Assembly (NCBI RefSeq): GCF_000238395.3
Contig: NZ_CP011025.1
Location: 62,001 to 126,000, forward strand
DNA from: Pseudoalteromonas arctica A 37-1-2
Lineage (GTDB): Bacteria; Pseudomonadota; Gammaproteobacteria; Enterobacterales; Alteromonadaceae
Direction of reading: 5' to 3'
DNA length: 64,000 nucleotides
Positions 54,481 through 62,960 of the stretch are shown here, in pieces. A model generated the notes under the pieces. It did no database searches, had not been told where the DNA came from, and worked only from the letters and a program-made list of their open reading frames with translations. Made by a program: the position numbers and the translations under genes. The first letter of the stretch is position 1. The number at the start of each line of letters is the position of its first letter.

Positions 54481-55106
54481 TTAGTTAATCCCGCTTGAAT
54501 ACCTACTATTTTTAGGCGCTCTAGTTCGCAACTAAATAAAAACTCTAAGGCTTCTAGGTGGCGGCGAACTTCATCAATATTGCGCCCTACAGCATATAAG
54601 CCATGACCACGTATAAGTACGCCATGCTCTATTGGTGTATGTAAATGATGGTCACTGACCAGCAGGCTTAATCGGTCAATATCTTGATCGTTATCGAAAA
54701 TAGGAATGCTCAGCGTTTCTAAATGCGAAGTAAAGCCGCTCAGTGCTTTTTGCATTTCATAGCCTGTTAAATCAAGCTGATGCCTTTGGGTAATTTGCGA
54801 CAGTACGGTGGCGGCTACAGAGTGAGTATGCAAAACACACTGTGCATCAGGTATAAGCTGATACAAACTTAGGTGTAATTGTGTTTCTGCCGATGGCTTT
54901 ACAGCTCCTGCTAGGCGCTCGCCTTGGTGATCTAATTGCAAAAAATGCTCTTGCGTAAGTAAGCCTTTATCGTGCCCACTTGCTGTAACAACAAAGCCAG
55001 TGCTAGTACGAGCTGAAAAGTTTCCACCTGTTGCGGGTACCCAGCCTTTTTGGCTAACCCATTTTCCGGCTTCAATAAGTTGTGAAATAGCGGTATTGTT
55101 TTGCAT
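54477..55106 (-). CDS. mtnB: methylthioribulose-1-phosphate dehydratase
   Basis: The start is the ATG at 55106 (MQNNTAISQL) with a strong GAGGA ribosome site; the longer upstream frame is not supported. About 209 residues of class II aldolase fold, with the zinc motif HTHSVAA and a later His-x-His (GHGLYAVG region). It dehydrates methylthioribulose-1-phosphate. It leads the mtnBCD operon. Confidence 0.95.
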   Translation of the reverse strand: MQNNTAISQLIEAGKWVSQKGWVPATGGNFSARTSTGFVVTASGHDKGLLTQEHFLQLDHQGERLAGAVKPSAETQLHLSLYQLIPDAQCVLHTHSVAATVLSQITQRHQLDLTGYEMQKALSGFTSHLETLSIPIFDNDQDIDRLSLLVSDHHLHTPIEHGVLIRGHGLYAVGRNIDEVRRHLEALEFLFSCELERLKIVGIQAGLTK

Positions 55107-55143
55107 ACATTCCTCACTAATGAGCGTAAAGTTAATTGTTTTT

Positions 55144-55159
55144 AGACGGCTATACTTCT
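55144..55159. promoter_or_regulatory. MetJ-like box between mtnB and mtnE
   Basis: AGACGGCT followed directly by ATACTTCT matches the tandem MetJ box AGACGTCT at 7 of 8 and 6 of 8. It lies 38 bp before mtnB and 55 bp before the aminotransferase. Confidence 0.45.
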
Positions 55160-55214
55160 GTTTTAAGCAATGATAGCATCGCTTTAAGCGCAAAACCATC
55201 ATTAAGGGCATCAC

Positions 55215-56357
55215 GTGTTTGAAAGTAAATTACCAAATTTAGGCGTTAGTATATTTAGCCAAATGAGCGGGTTGGCTAATGAGTTTTCGGCAATTAATCT
55301 CTCTCAAGGCTTTCCTGAGTTTGATGCTCCTGATCTTTTAAAAATGCAGTTAAATTATTATGTGCAGCAGGGCGTTAATCAATATTCACCTTCAAGTGGT
55401 GTACCACGATTACAGCAACAAATTGCTGATTTAGCAAAGCGCAAATATGCAACTGATATAAACGCGGCTGATCAAGTGACTGTCACCTCGGGTGCAACAG
55501 AGGCATTGTTTGTGGCTATTCAAACAATTGTGCGCCCCAGTGATGAAGTGATTGTATTTGACCCTGCATATGACTCCTACCAACCCGCAATTGAACTCGC
55601 TGGTGGAAAGTCGGTACACATTGCTTTAAGTGCGCCAAATTACACTATTGATTGGCAAGTAGTAAGCCAAGCAATTACTAAAAATACCCGTGCAATTATT
55701 ATTAATACGCCTCATAACCCAAGCGGTAAAATATTACAGCCACAAGATATAAAAGCGCTTAAAGAGTTAGTTGGTACTCACAATTTGTATGTAATAAGCG
55801 ATGAGGTATATGAGCACATTACGTTTGATGAACAACCGCATTTAAGCGTATTACGCGATGATGAATTATTTGCCAAAAGCTTTGTTATATCGAGTTTTGG
55901 TAAAACGTTTCACAGTACGGGCTGGAAAATGGGTTACTGTATTGCACCTGCCGATTTAGCTGTCGAATTTAGAAAAATTCATCAGTACGTTACGTTTTCA
56001 AGTTTTACCCCCGCACAGCATGCGCTTGCCGATATGCTCGAGCAGCAAGGCGAGCATATAGATGAGCTAAGTGGGTTTTATCAGCAAAAACGCGACTTAT
56101 TAGCGAGTCATTTAAGTAATAGCCGTTTTAAAATTTTGCCTAGCCAGGGCACTTACTTTTTATTGTTAGATTACAATGATGTATCGGATTTAAACGATGT
56201 TGATTTTTGCCACTGGTTAGTTGAGCAAGCAGGTGTTGCGGCTATTCCGTTAAGTGTGTTTTATCAAAAGCCCCCAACCGACAAAGTAATTCGTTTATGC
56301 TTTGCTAAAAAGGACAACACTCTCATAGAGGCTGCGCAAATATTATGTCAACTTTAA
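55215..56357 (+). CDS. methionine aminotransferase (YbdL-like; mtnE role)
   Basis: The 380-residue fold-type-I PLP enzyme is closest to YbdL/glutamine transaminase K: NLSQGFPEFDAP, SGATEALF, IINTPHNPSG, ISDEVYEH and SSFGKTFHSTGWKMGY (PLP lysine in FGKT). It would transaminate 4-methylthio-2-oxobutyrate to methionine, the last salvage step, using glutamine as amino donor. GTG start. It overlaps the amidase gene by 13 bases, supporting a coupled glutamine-dependent route. Confidence 0.92.
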   Translation: MFESKLPNLGVSIFSQMSGLANEFSAINLSQGFPEFDAPDLLKMQLNYYVQQGVNQYSPSSGVPRLQQQIADLAKRKYATDINAADQVTVTSGATEALFVAIQTIVRPSDEVIVFDPAYDSYQPAIELAGGKSVHIALSAPNYTIDWQVVSQAITKNTRAIIINTPHNPSGKILQPQDIKALKELVGTHNLYVISDEVYEHITFDEQPHLSVLRDDELFAKSFVISSFGKTFHSTGWKMGYCIAPADLAVEFRKIHQYVTFSSFTPAQHALADMLEQQGEHIDELSGFYQQKRDLLASHLSNSRFKILPSQGTYFLLLDYNDVSDLNDVDFCHWLVEQAGVAAIPLSVFYQKPPTDKVIRLCFAKKDNTLIEAAQILCQL

Positions 56358-57118
56358 CCATTACAGCATTGCAAAGCTCGCTTCATTGGCTTGATAAAGA
56401 TGCTAATTTAGCCATGTTTAATAAACAACTTGAAGCAATTACGCATCAGCCCGATCTTATTTTACTGCCCGAAACATTCTCGACTGGCTTTGCTATTAAT
56501 TTAGATTGTGCAGAGCCAGAAAACGGTAAAGTACTGACTTGGTTAAAGGCGCAGGCTCATAAACATAATGCGGTTATTGCCGGTTCGGTACTTGTTGCAC
56601 AAGGTAGTAAAAAAGCGAATCGGTTTTATTGGGTAAAGCCCGGTGGAGAGGTGAGCTATTACGATAAGCGCCATTTATTTCGCTTAGGCAGTGAGGGCGA
56701 TTACGTTGTAGCTGGGCAAGAGCGCAAAGTTTTTGAAATCAACGGCTTTAAACTATTACCACAGGTATGTTACGACCTGCGCTTTCCGGTATTTCAACGT
56801 AATAATAATGACTACGATGTAATGATAAACGTAGCAAATTGGCCTGCTGTACGCCGCCATATTTGGGATACGTTACTTATGGCGCGTGCAATGGAAAACC
56901 TGTGTTACGTAGTAGGCGTTAATCGTGTGGGTGACGACGGTAATGGTGCCTTGCACAATGGCGGTACAGCGGTATACGACTTTAAAGGCGATGCATTAAC
57001 TAAAGCGCAAGATGACACCGAGCAGCTAGTTACGATAACACTTGAAAAAGCACCACTGGATGAGTTTAAAGCAGTGTTTCCTGCCTATTTAGATGCAGAC
57101 CCTTTTACATTAATATAG
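56345..57118 (+). CDS. omega-amidase (Nit2/YafV-like nitrilase)
   Basis: The 257-residue nitrilase-superfamily enzyme has the Glu-Lys-Cys triad: LLPETFSTGF (Glu), YDKRHLF (Lys) and QVCYDLRFPVF (Cys). The family hydrolyses 2-oxoglutaramate (the product of glutamine transamination) to 2-oxoglutarate and ammonia, pulling the aminotransferase reaction forward. The overlap with the aminotransferase gene fits this closed route. Confidence 0.93.
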   Translation: MSTLTITALQSSLHWLDKDANLAMFNKQLEAITHQPDLILLPETFSTGFAINLDCAEPENGKVLTWLKAQAHKHNAVIAGSVLVAQGSKKANRFYWVKPGGEVSYYDKRHLFRLGSEGDYVVAGQERKVFEINGFKLLPQVCYDLRFPVFQRNNNDYDVMINVANWPAVRRHIWDTLLMARAMENLCYVVGVNRVGDDGNGALHNGGTAVYDFKGDALTKAQDDTEQLVTITLEKAPLDEFKAVFPAYLDADPFTLI

Positions 57119-57193
57119 ACACGTTAATTTAGCGCAGAGCCAATAAAGTGTTAAAATAGTCGCTGATATTTTTGTTGGCGGCTAATATACATT

Positions 57194-58609
57194 ATGAACA
57201 CTTTAATCACTCCTGTAATTTTAGCTGGTGGCATAGGCTCTCGCTTGTGGCCGCTTTCTCGCCAAGCAATGCCTAAACAATTTTTATCACTACTAAATGA
57301 AAACACGTCATTGCTACAAAGTACGTTGGCGCGTGTTTCTAATGAGTTGTTTGATAATGCTATTTTAGTGTGTAACGAACAGCACCGATTTATTGCCGCC
57401 GAGCAAGCTGCAAGCTCAACTCCTAGTGCATTATTGCTCGAACCCAAAGGTAAAAATACCGCGCCTGCCATCGCATTAGCCGCCCACTATGCACTGCAAA
57501 ATGGGATTACCGGTCCGCTATTAGTGATGCCTGCCGATCATCATATTAAAAACTTTGATGTATTAACAGCTAAGCTCCCTGAAGCTGTAAAACTTGCTGA
57601 GCAAGGAAAGCTAGTTACATTTTCTATTACTCCTACAGAGCCGCATACTGGTTATGGTTATATAAAACAAGGCGCGGCTATTGCTGGAACGGGTTGTTAC
57701 GATGTTGCTCAATTTAAAGAAAAGCCTGACTTAGAAACAGCGAACCGTTATTTAGCTCAAGGTGGTTATAGCTGGAATAGCGGCATGTTTTTATTTACCC
57801 CCGCAGCCTATTTAAAAGAGCTCGAGCGGTTTGCGCCAAAAATAGCAACGAGTGTCGCTGCAGCAGCACAATTTACCAAAGATTTAGGGTTTACCCGCCC
57901 AAGCAACAGTGCGCTTGAGCACTGCCCAAGCGATTCAATTGATTACGCCATTTTAGAGCGCAGTAATAACGTAGTTGTTATGCCTGTTGATTTAAAATGG
58001 AGTGATGTAGGTAGTTTTTCATCCCTTGATGCGCTTACAAAAAAAGATAAAAACGGTAATAGTTTAAACGCTAATTATATGGCTCAAAAAAGTACTAATA
58101 ACTTAGTTATTAACGAGGCTGAACACACTATTGCCACGCTTGGAGTAAGCAATTTAGCAATTATTCATACTCATGATGCCACGTTAATTGCAAACCAAAA
58201 TGAGCTAGATTCTTTGCCTTTGTTGCTTAAGCAAATTGCTACAACACAGGCTGATAAACTTAACCATCATCAAGTGGTTTTTCGCCCATGGGGGAATTAC
58301 CGTACTTTGGTTGAAGGCATTGGCTTTAAAGTTAAGAAAATTACTGTTAACAGCGGTGCTAAGCTTTCGACGCAGCGCCATCAGCATCGCGCTGAACATT
58401 GGGTTGTGGTTTCGGGTATTGCAAATGTATGTATTAATGAGCAAGCGTATACGCTAACGCACGACCAATCGTGTTATATCGCCGCAAAGCAAATTCATAG
58501 CTTGGCTAATAATCAAAAAGAGCCGTTAATAGTTATTGAAGTGCAAACCGGTGCTGTACTTGATGAAAGCGATATAGAGCGATTTGATGATAAATATGGA
58601 AGAGGCTAA
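57194..58609 (+). CDS. manC: mannose-1-phosphate guanylyltransferase / mannose-6-phosphate isomerase
   Basis: The 471-residue bifunctional enzyme makes GDP-mannose for exopolysaccharide, capsule or O-antigen. The pyrophosphorylase half (about 1-340) has GGIGSRLWPLSRQAMPKQF and FKEKPD. The C-terminal type II isomerase cupin has RPWGNYRTL, QRHQHRAEHWVVV and metal His. No other polysaccharide genes sit next to it in the window. Also named cpsB, algA or xanB. Confidence 0.94.
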   Translation: MNTLITPVILAGGIGSRLWPLSRQAMPKQFLSLLNENTSLLQSTLARVSNELFDNAILVCNEQHRFIAAEQAASSTPSALLLEPKGKNTAPAIALAAHYALQNGITGPLLVMPADHHIKNFDVLTAKLPEAVKLAEQGKLVTFSITPTEPHTGYGYIKQGAAIAGTGCYDVAQFKEKPDLETANRYLAQGGYSWNSGMFLFTPAAYLKELERFAPKIATSVAAAAQFTKDLGFTRPSNSALEHCPSDSIDYAILERSNNVVVMPVDLKWSDVGSFSSLDALTKKDKNGNSLNANYMAQKSTNNLVINEAEHTIATLGVSNLAIIHTHDATLIANQNELDSLPLLLKQIATTQADKLNHHQVVFRPWGNYRTLVEGIGFKVKKITVNSGAKLSTQRHQHRAEHWVVVSGIANVCINEQAYTLTHDQSCYIAAKQIHSLANNQKEPLIVIEVQTGAVLDESDIERFDDKYGRG

Positions 58610-58638
58610 TAATTAGCTATTTTAAAGCTAATTCACTA

Positions 58639-60795
58639 TTACTCTAACTGCCCACGCACAAACTTTAAATATTGCTCTAAGCTGCGTTGCCACAGATCTA
58701 GCGCTTCATCAAGCATGTCGTTATGTGGCTTTTTATCGAGTAAACGGCGCTCTATTTTTTTAAGCTCAATACCATAGCGATTAAAACCAAGTTGCAGAGC
58801 GGTACTTGCTTGGCGATGTAAAAGCTTAATGCATTGCTCTGGTTGTTGATCAATAAGCTTTTGACAGCGAATTAGCTTGTTACGCGCCGAAAGCACAAAC
58901 TCATTATAAATCGACGATACTTCATCTTCACTAAACGAGCTGGTGAGTGTTTCGGCCGCTGTTTTGTCATACAAGGTATCAATAAGCTCTACTGCAATGC
59001 TCGCAGTTTGATTAGATTGAGAGTCGCTAAGTGCTTGTCGAAGTTTTTCGTGCTTTATAGGTTTGCCTACAATGTCTTTTATACCTAGTTCTAAGTACTC
59101 CTTCACTTCGTCAGGGCTAAGGCTTGCAGTAAAAGCGAGCACTGGGGTTCGTTGATTTTTATGATCAACGCGTTTTAGACGTTTAAGTACTTCTTGACCT
59201 GTTAAGTCAGGTAGGTTCATATCAAGTAAAACAACATCAAAGTGATGAGCTTGCATGAGCTCTATGGCGCTTTTACCGTCTTTTGCGAGCTTAATTTTGT
59301 GCTCATCGTCGGCCATAAATTCTATAGCAATTTTTTGATTTAAATCTAAATCTTCAACCAGTAATACATCAAGACCTGTTAAGTAATCTTTAGTTTGATG
59401 GCGCTGCTCTACAAGGCTTAATTCACCTAAAGTAAAAGTAACGGTAAAGCTAAATACACTACCAGTACCAAGCTGGCTGGTTATTTCGAGTCGGCTACTG
59501 AGCTTTTCAAGCAGGCGACTGGTAATCGCTAAACCAAGGCCGGTTCCGCCTTTCTCTTTGCCTGCACTACTTTGTACATAAGGTTCTGTTAAGTAGGCTA
59601 TCTCGTCATTTTCTATACCTGGCCCTGAATCTTTGACACTAATTTTTATAGTGTGCTCAAGTTGCTTTTCTAATACTAAATCAACCTGAATTTTAACGGT
59701 TCCGTGGTCTGTAAACTTAATGGCATTACCCACTAAATTAATAATTATTTGCCTAAGTTTTTGCTGGTCGCAGTAATAACATGCTTGCTCAGGAATATTA
59801 CATATTAGTTCAAACTTGAGTTGCTTTTGCTCGGCGAGAGGACTGAGTAATAAGCATAAATTATTAAGCCATGTTTTAAACTCTACATCTTCTTCGTAAA
59901 GCGCTTCGTCACTTTGATCTAGGCTCGCGTAATCAAGGACCTTATCTACCAATAAGTTAAGTGATTCGGCAGAATTTATAATCGCTTCGCAATAGGCTTT
60001 ATTGCGGGTATCACTTGTTTGGTTCATAACAAGTTGGGCGCTGCCTAAAATACCGTTTAGCGGGGTGCGAATTTCGTGGCTTATAGTTGATAAAAAGAGC
60101 CCGCGTATTTCTAAATCTTTTTGTGCTTTATCGGCTAATTTATTGAGGTGCTGCTCTCTGCGCTCATTACATAATAACGCCATACCTGCAGCATAAAACA
60201 TGGGTGCAATTACGCCATTTAAAAATAATAATGAGCTAAACCAGCCGTTTACTAAAAGGTTTTTTTGTTCAATGTTATCCATAAATAACGAGCGGCCAAT
60301 AAAGCTTAAAGCAACAAGCGTTAAAATGGTTATGTATACAATACTGCCATTAGGATAGGGTTTGCGTGCACACTTAATAAATATAAACAGTAAAAAACCA
60401 GCTTCTGCTATGTGTTGTATATCGGATGCAATCACTCTTTCGTGTAAAGATGGGTCAAAAAAGGTGTAATAGCCAAGCATTACAGTGCAAAAAGCGGTCA
60501 CTGAGCAGAGTAATTTAAAACCAATACCGCGATAATTTAAAAACTGACTAAGTGAAAGGCTGTGCACTATTGATGCGGCAAACATCATGTTACTGGCAGC
60601 GCTGATAATTACTAAATTATGTGTATCACCAACAAGAGTAAAGCCAATAACAGAGCCTAATAGCAATATGGGATAGAAAATGTATAGCAGCGTGCCCGAT
60701 ATTTGTTTATTTGTTCGCCATGTCAAAAAGTTAAGTAAGGTCATTACGATCATGATGGCGATGCTGGCAAAATAAAGAGTGAAGGAGTCGAGCAT
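58639..60795 (-). CDS. hybrid sensor histidine kinase/response regulator
   Basis: The 718-residue protein has about seven N-terminal helices (about 5-210), a HisKA domain (STISHEIRTPLNGILGS, His near 240), an HATPase domain (NLVGNAIKFTDHG, DSGPGI, GGTGLGLAI) and a receiver (LLVEDLDLNQK, VLLDMNLPD, Asp near 527, KPIK). The last 110 residues resemble an HPt domain with His in LLHRQASTALQLG, but the KGxA surround is altered. It is the second gene after a VpsT-like regulator, but a hairpin terminator separates them. Confidence 0.92.
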   Translation of the reverse strand: MLDSFTLYFASIAIMIVMTLLNFLTWRTNKQISGTLLYIFYPILLLGSVIGFTLVGDTHNLVIISAASNMMFAASIVHSLSLSQFLNYRGIGFKLLCSVTAFCTVMLGYYTFFDPSLHERVIASDIQHIAEAGFLLFIFIKCARKPYPNGSIVYITILTLVALSFIGRSLFMDNIEQKNLLVNGWFSSLLFLNGVIAPMFYAAGMALLCNERREQHLNKLADKAQKDLEIRGLFLSTISHEIRTPLNGILGSAQLVMNQTSDTRNKAYCEAIINSAESLNLLVDKVLDYASLDQSDEALYEEDVEFKTWLNNLCLLLSPLAEQKQLKFELICNIPEQACYYCDQQKLRQIIINLVGNAIKFTDHGTVKIQVDLVLEKQLEHTIKISVKDSGPGIENDEIAYLTEPYVQSSAGKEKGGTGLGLAITSRLLEKLSSRLEITSQLGTGSVFSFTVTFTLGELSLVEQRHQTKDYLTGLDVLLVEDLDLNQKIAIEFMADDEHKIKLAKDGKSAIELMQAHHFDVVLLDMNLPDLTGQEVLKRLKRVDHKNQRTPVLAFTASLSPDEVKEYLELGIKDIVGKPIKHEKLRQALSDSQSNQTASIAVELIDTLYDKTAAETLTSSFSEDEVSSIYNEFVLSARNKLIRCQKLIDQQPEQCIKLLHRQASTALQLGFNRYGIELKKIERRLLDKKPHNDMLDEALDLWQRSLEQYLKFVRGQLE

Positions 60796-60847
60796 TAATA
60801 TTCCAGCAAAGTAGTTATTAAACTAAAGTTATCAAAAGTATACACTT

Positions 60848-60891
60848 ATACCAATCCTCAAAACAGATTACTTAGGCAAGCAAATTGGTAT
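60848..60891. repeat. short ATACCAAT...ATTGGTAT inverted repeat
   Basis: Perfect 8-bp ends ATACCAAT and ATTGGTAT bound a 44-bp element. The ends match those of the longer repeats at 3972 and 17324, but the core is missing, so it may be a deleted copy or a solo end pair. Confidence 0.5.
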
Positions 60892-60913
60892 TAAATAAGT
60901 GTGTAACACATAC

Positions 60914-60941
60914 AAAAACAGACACCTAAGTGTCTGTTTTT
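60914..60941 (-). terminator. terminator of the VpsT-like gene
   Basis: AAACAGACAC-CTAA-GTGTCTGTTTT hairpin with T-rich ends on both strands. It stands about 25 bp past the minus-strand stop at 60963. Confidence 0.85.
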
Positions 60942-60962
60942 AATTTTAAACTGAATATATGA

Positions 60963-61619
60963 TTAACGAATTTCATCAGGGATATTTTGTTGTGCCCAAG
61001 ATAGGAGTTCAATACGGTTACGACATTTAGTTTTTCTAAATGCGCTGTATAAATGTGTTTTAACAGTATGTGGGCTAATGCTAAGTTCTTCAGCGATTTC
61101 TTTATTTTTAGAGCCATTACTCATTAATGAGATAATTGCTTTTTCCCGCTTAGTAAGTTTAACCGGCTCAATATCGCCTTCGGTTAGTTTATGCAGCGCG
61201 TCTTTGTTAAACTGCAACATACGATTTAATGCATTACACATAATATCGCGACGATACCAAAGTTGATCTTCCATTAGTAGGCGTATACCTTTCATTAATA
61301 CATCCGCGTTATCGGTTGTATAAAATACGCCGCGAATACCGCTCAAAAGCGCGCGATTAGCAAGCTCTGGGTTTTCGTCTAGGTTGAATAATATGATATC
61401 GCATTTAATACGCAGGTTTACTAGTTGTTCTTTTAGTTTACCCCATGCATCTTTACTTGATGTTTCAATAAACAAAAGTCGAGTCCCTTCAGGTATATCT
61501 AAAATGTTCGTACCTGTGGTTACGTCAAGGCCTTGCGTTTTTAACAAAGGTTCTAAAACGTTTATGCCAATAGTGTTAATTGGCTCTTGATCTAATAACA
61601 AAAAGGCTGAACTGCTCAT
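60963..61619 (-). CDS. LuxR-type regulator of the VpsT/CsgD kind
   Basis: The 218-residue protein has a receiver-like N-terminal domain and a LuxR HTH (about 150-205; LTKREKAIISLMSNG, NKEIAEELSISPHTVKTHL). The receiver lacks the acidic acceptor: DIILFNLDE reads Asn where Asp is expected. WYRR at 121-124, before DIM, sits where VpsT has its c-di-GMP-binding W[F/L/M][T/S]R motif; Trp and the last Arg are kept. That suggests c-di-GMP or dimer control rather than phosphorylation. A manC gene for GDP-mannose lies a few kb away. Confidence 0.85.
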   Translation of the reverse strand: MSSSAFLLLDQEPINTIGINVLEPLLKTQGLDVTTGTNILDIPEGTRLLFIETSSKDAWGKLKEQLVNLRIKCDIILFNLDENPELANRALLSGIRGVFYTTDNADVLMKGIRLLMEDQLWYRRDIMCNALNRMLQFNKDALHKLTEGDIEPVKLTKREKAIISLMSNGSKNKEIAEELSISPHTVKTHLYSAFRKTKCRNRIELLSWAQQNIPDEIR

Positions 61620-61841
61620 GTTTTTTATACTCTTTTATAAAGCTGGCTGGTTGAGTTTATCACGACTTCCACACCTTTAGTATTAGAAAGTCGATAGTGT
61701 ACTCAATAACAAATACGATTTTACAATTATTTAAACATAAAATGTTGCAAATAAGTAACTATTTCTCACTTTATGCTCATGAAAAACCATAATATTTGTA
61801 ACTAATTACTTGAGCAGAATAAAGTAACAAAAAAATCTTAA

Positions 61842-62210
61842 TTAATTTACTTTTTTTATGCTTTGATAAGGTGGCCATCCCATTTCTTTACCGCCAAGCA
61901 TATGTAAATGTATGTGATAAACAGTTTGCCCTCCATGCTCGTTACAGTTCATAACTACGCGGTATCCGTCCTCAGCAAAATTATGTTGCTTAGCTAATTT
62001 AGCTGCAACTACGTATAAGTTACCTACTAAATGTGAGTTTTCAGGATTTATATCATTTATAGTGGCAATTGCTTTTTTTGGGATAATTAACACATGAAAT
62101 GGCGCTTGTGGGTTTATATCTTTAAATGCGAGAGTGTTTTCATCTTCGTAAATAATATCTGCTGGAATTTCACGATTAATGATTTTGGTAAAAATAGTTT
62201 CTTGGCTCAT
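61842..62210 (-). CDS. hinT: HIT-family nucleotide hydrolase HinT
   Basis: The 122-residue purine nucleoside phosphoramidase has the histidine triad HIHLHML (HxHxH) near residue 107, after GGQTVY. KIINREIPADIIYED is the typical opening. It acts in the cytoplasm on adenosine phosphoramidates and aminoacyl-AMP. Single-gene unit. Confidence 0.95.
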   Translation of the reverse strand: MSQETIFTKIINREIPADIIYEDENTLAFKDINPQAPFHVLIIPKKAIATINDINPENSHLVGNLYVVAAKLAKQHNFAEDGYRVVMNCNEHGGQTVYHIHLHMLGGKEMGWPPYQSIKKVN

Positions 62211-62302
62211 AGTGTGTTCCTAATTAAGTGTTGTGAATTTTAAGCTCACTAATGACAAACTTTCAAAGCAGTGTCAAACTGAAATCAAATAAAGGAGTTA
62301 AT

Positions 62303-62902
62303 ATGCTTAAACCAATTTTAATAAGTAGTGCAGTTGCATTACTAGTTAGTTTTTCGGCTAATGCTGAGAATATTCACTTTCCAGAAGAATTTGTACCACT
62401 GCAAGTGGGCGATAAAATGCTAGAAAGCTCTTTGTTTAGTCGTATTGATGATGTAGAGCTTGCCCCCGGAACTTATCAGCTTAGGCTAAAGTACACCGAT
62501 TTATATGAAGATGATTATGACACGCATGAAGTTGTGGAGTCGGAACCATTTTGGGTAAGTGTAACTGTTGAAGCAGGTAAAGATTATACCTTAGTGTTTA
62601 ATCGTGCTGAAAATGCAGTATCTGCAAAAGTGTTTGCAGAAGCCCCTCAAGTGAGTTTAAAAGCAAAAAGTAGCGCTGTTGCTAAGCCTTTAAGTGTTAT
62701 TTCTAACACGCAACTAGCAAGCAATAAACCGGTAATGCAAAATACATTGCCAGCAGGACCTTCACGTCCTAGTCAGCCAATAAAGCCGATAGCACCAATT
62801 ACAGGTAAAGGCATGCCAAGTGCGCCGCAAATGCTTGATTTTTGGTGGCAACAAGCCACAACTACAGAGCGTAAAGCTTTTTTAGAAAAAGTAACAAAGT
62901 AA
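62303..62902 (+). CDS. exported DUF2057-family protein
   Basis: The ATG at 62303 has AAGGAG 7 bases upstream; an extended start at 62252 is not supported. The roughly 199-residue product has a signal peptide ending SANA near residue 21. The LAPGTYQLRLKYTDLY region and VEAGKDYTLVFNRAEN match the DUF2057 (YccT) family, of unknown function. The second half is Pro- and Lys-rich (about 125-180), probably disordered, and ends in a short conserved FWWQQATTTERKAFL helix. Confidence 0.82.
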   Translation: MLKPILISSAVALLVSFSANAENIHFPEEFVPLQVGDKMLESSLFSRIDDVELAPGTYQLRLKYTDLYEDDYDTHEVVESEPFWVSVTVEAGKDYTLVFNRAENAVSAKVFAEAPQVSLKAKSSAVAKPLSVISNTQLASNKPVMQNTLPAGPSRPSQPIKPIAPITGKGMPSAPQMLDFWWQQATTTERKAFLEKVTK

Positions 62903-62916
62903 AATAACAGAAAAAC

Positions 62917-62940
62917 AAAAGGGCCAAATTTGGCCCTTTT
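62917..62940. terminator. bidirectional terminator
   Basis: A perfect palindrome AAAAGGGCCAAA / TTTGGCCCTTTT between convergent genes, with T's on both sides. Confidence 0.9.
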
Positions 62941-62960
62941 TAGTTTCTAGTTAACGCTAT

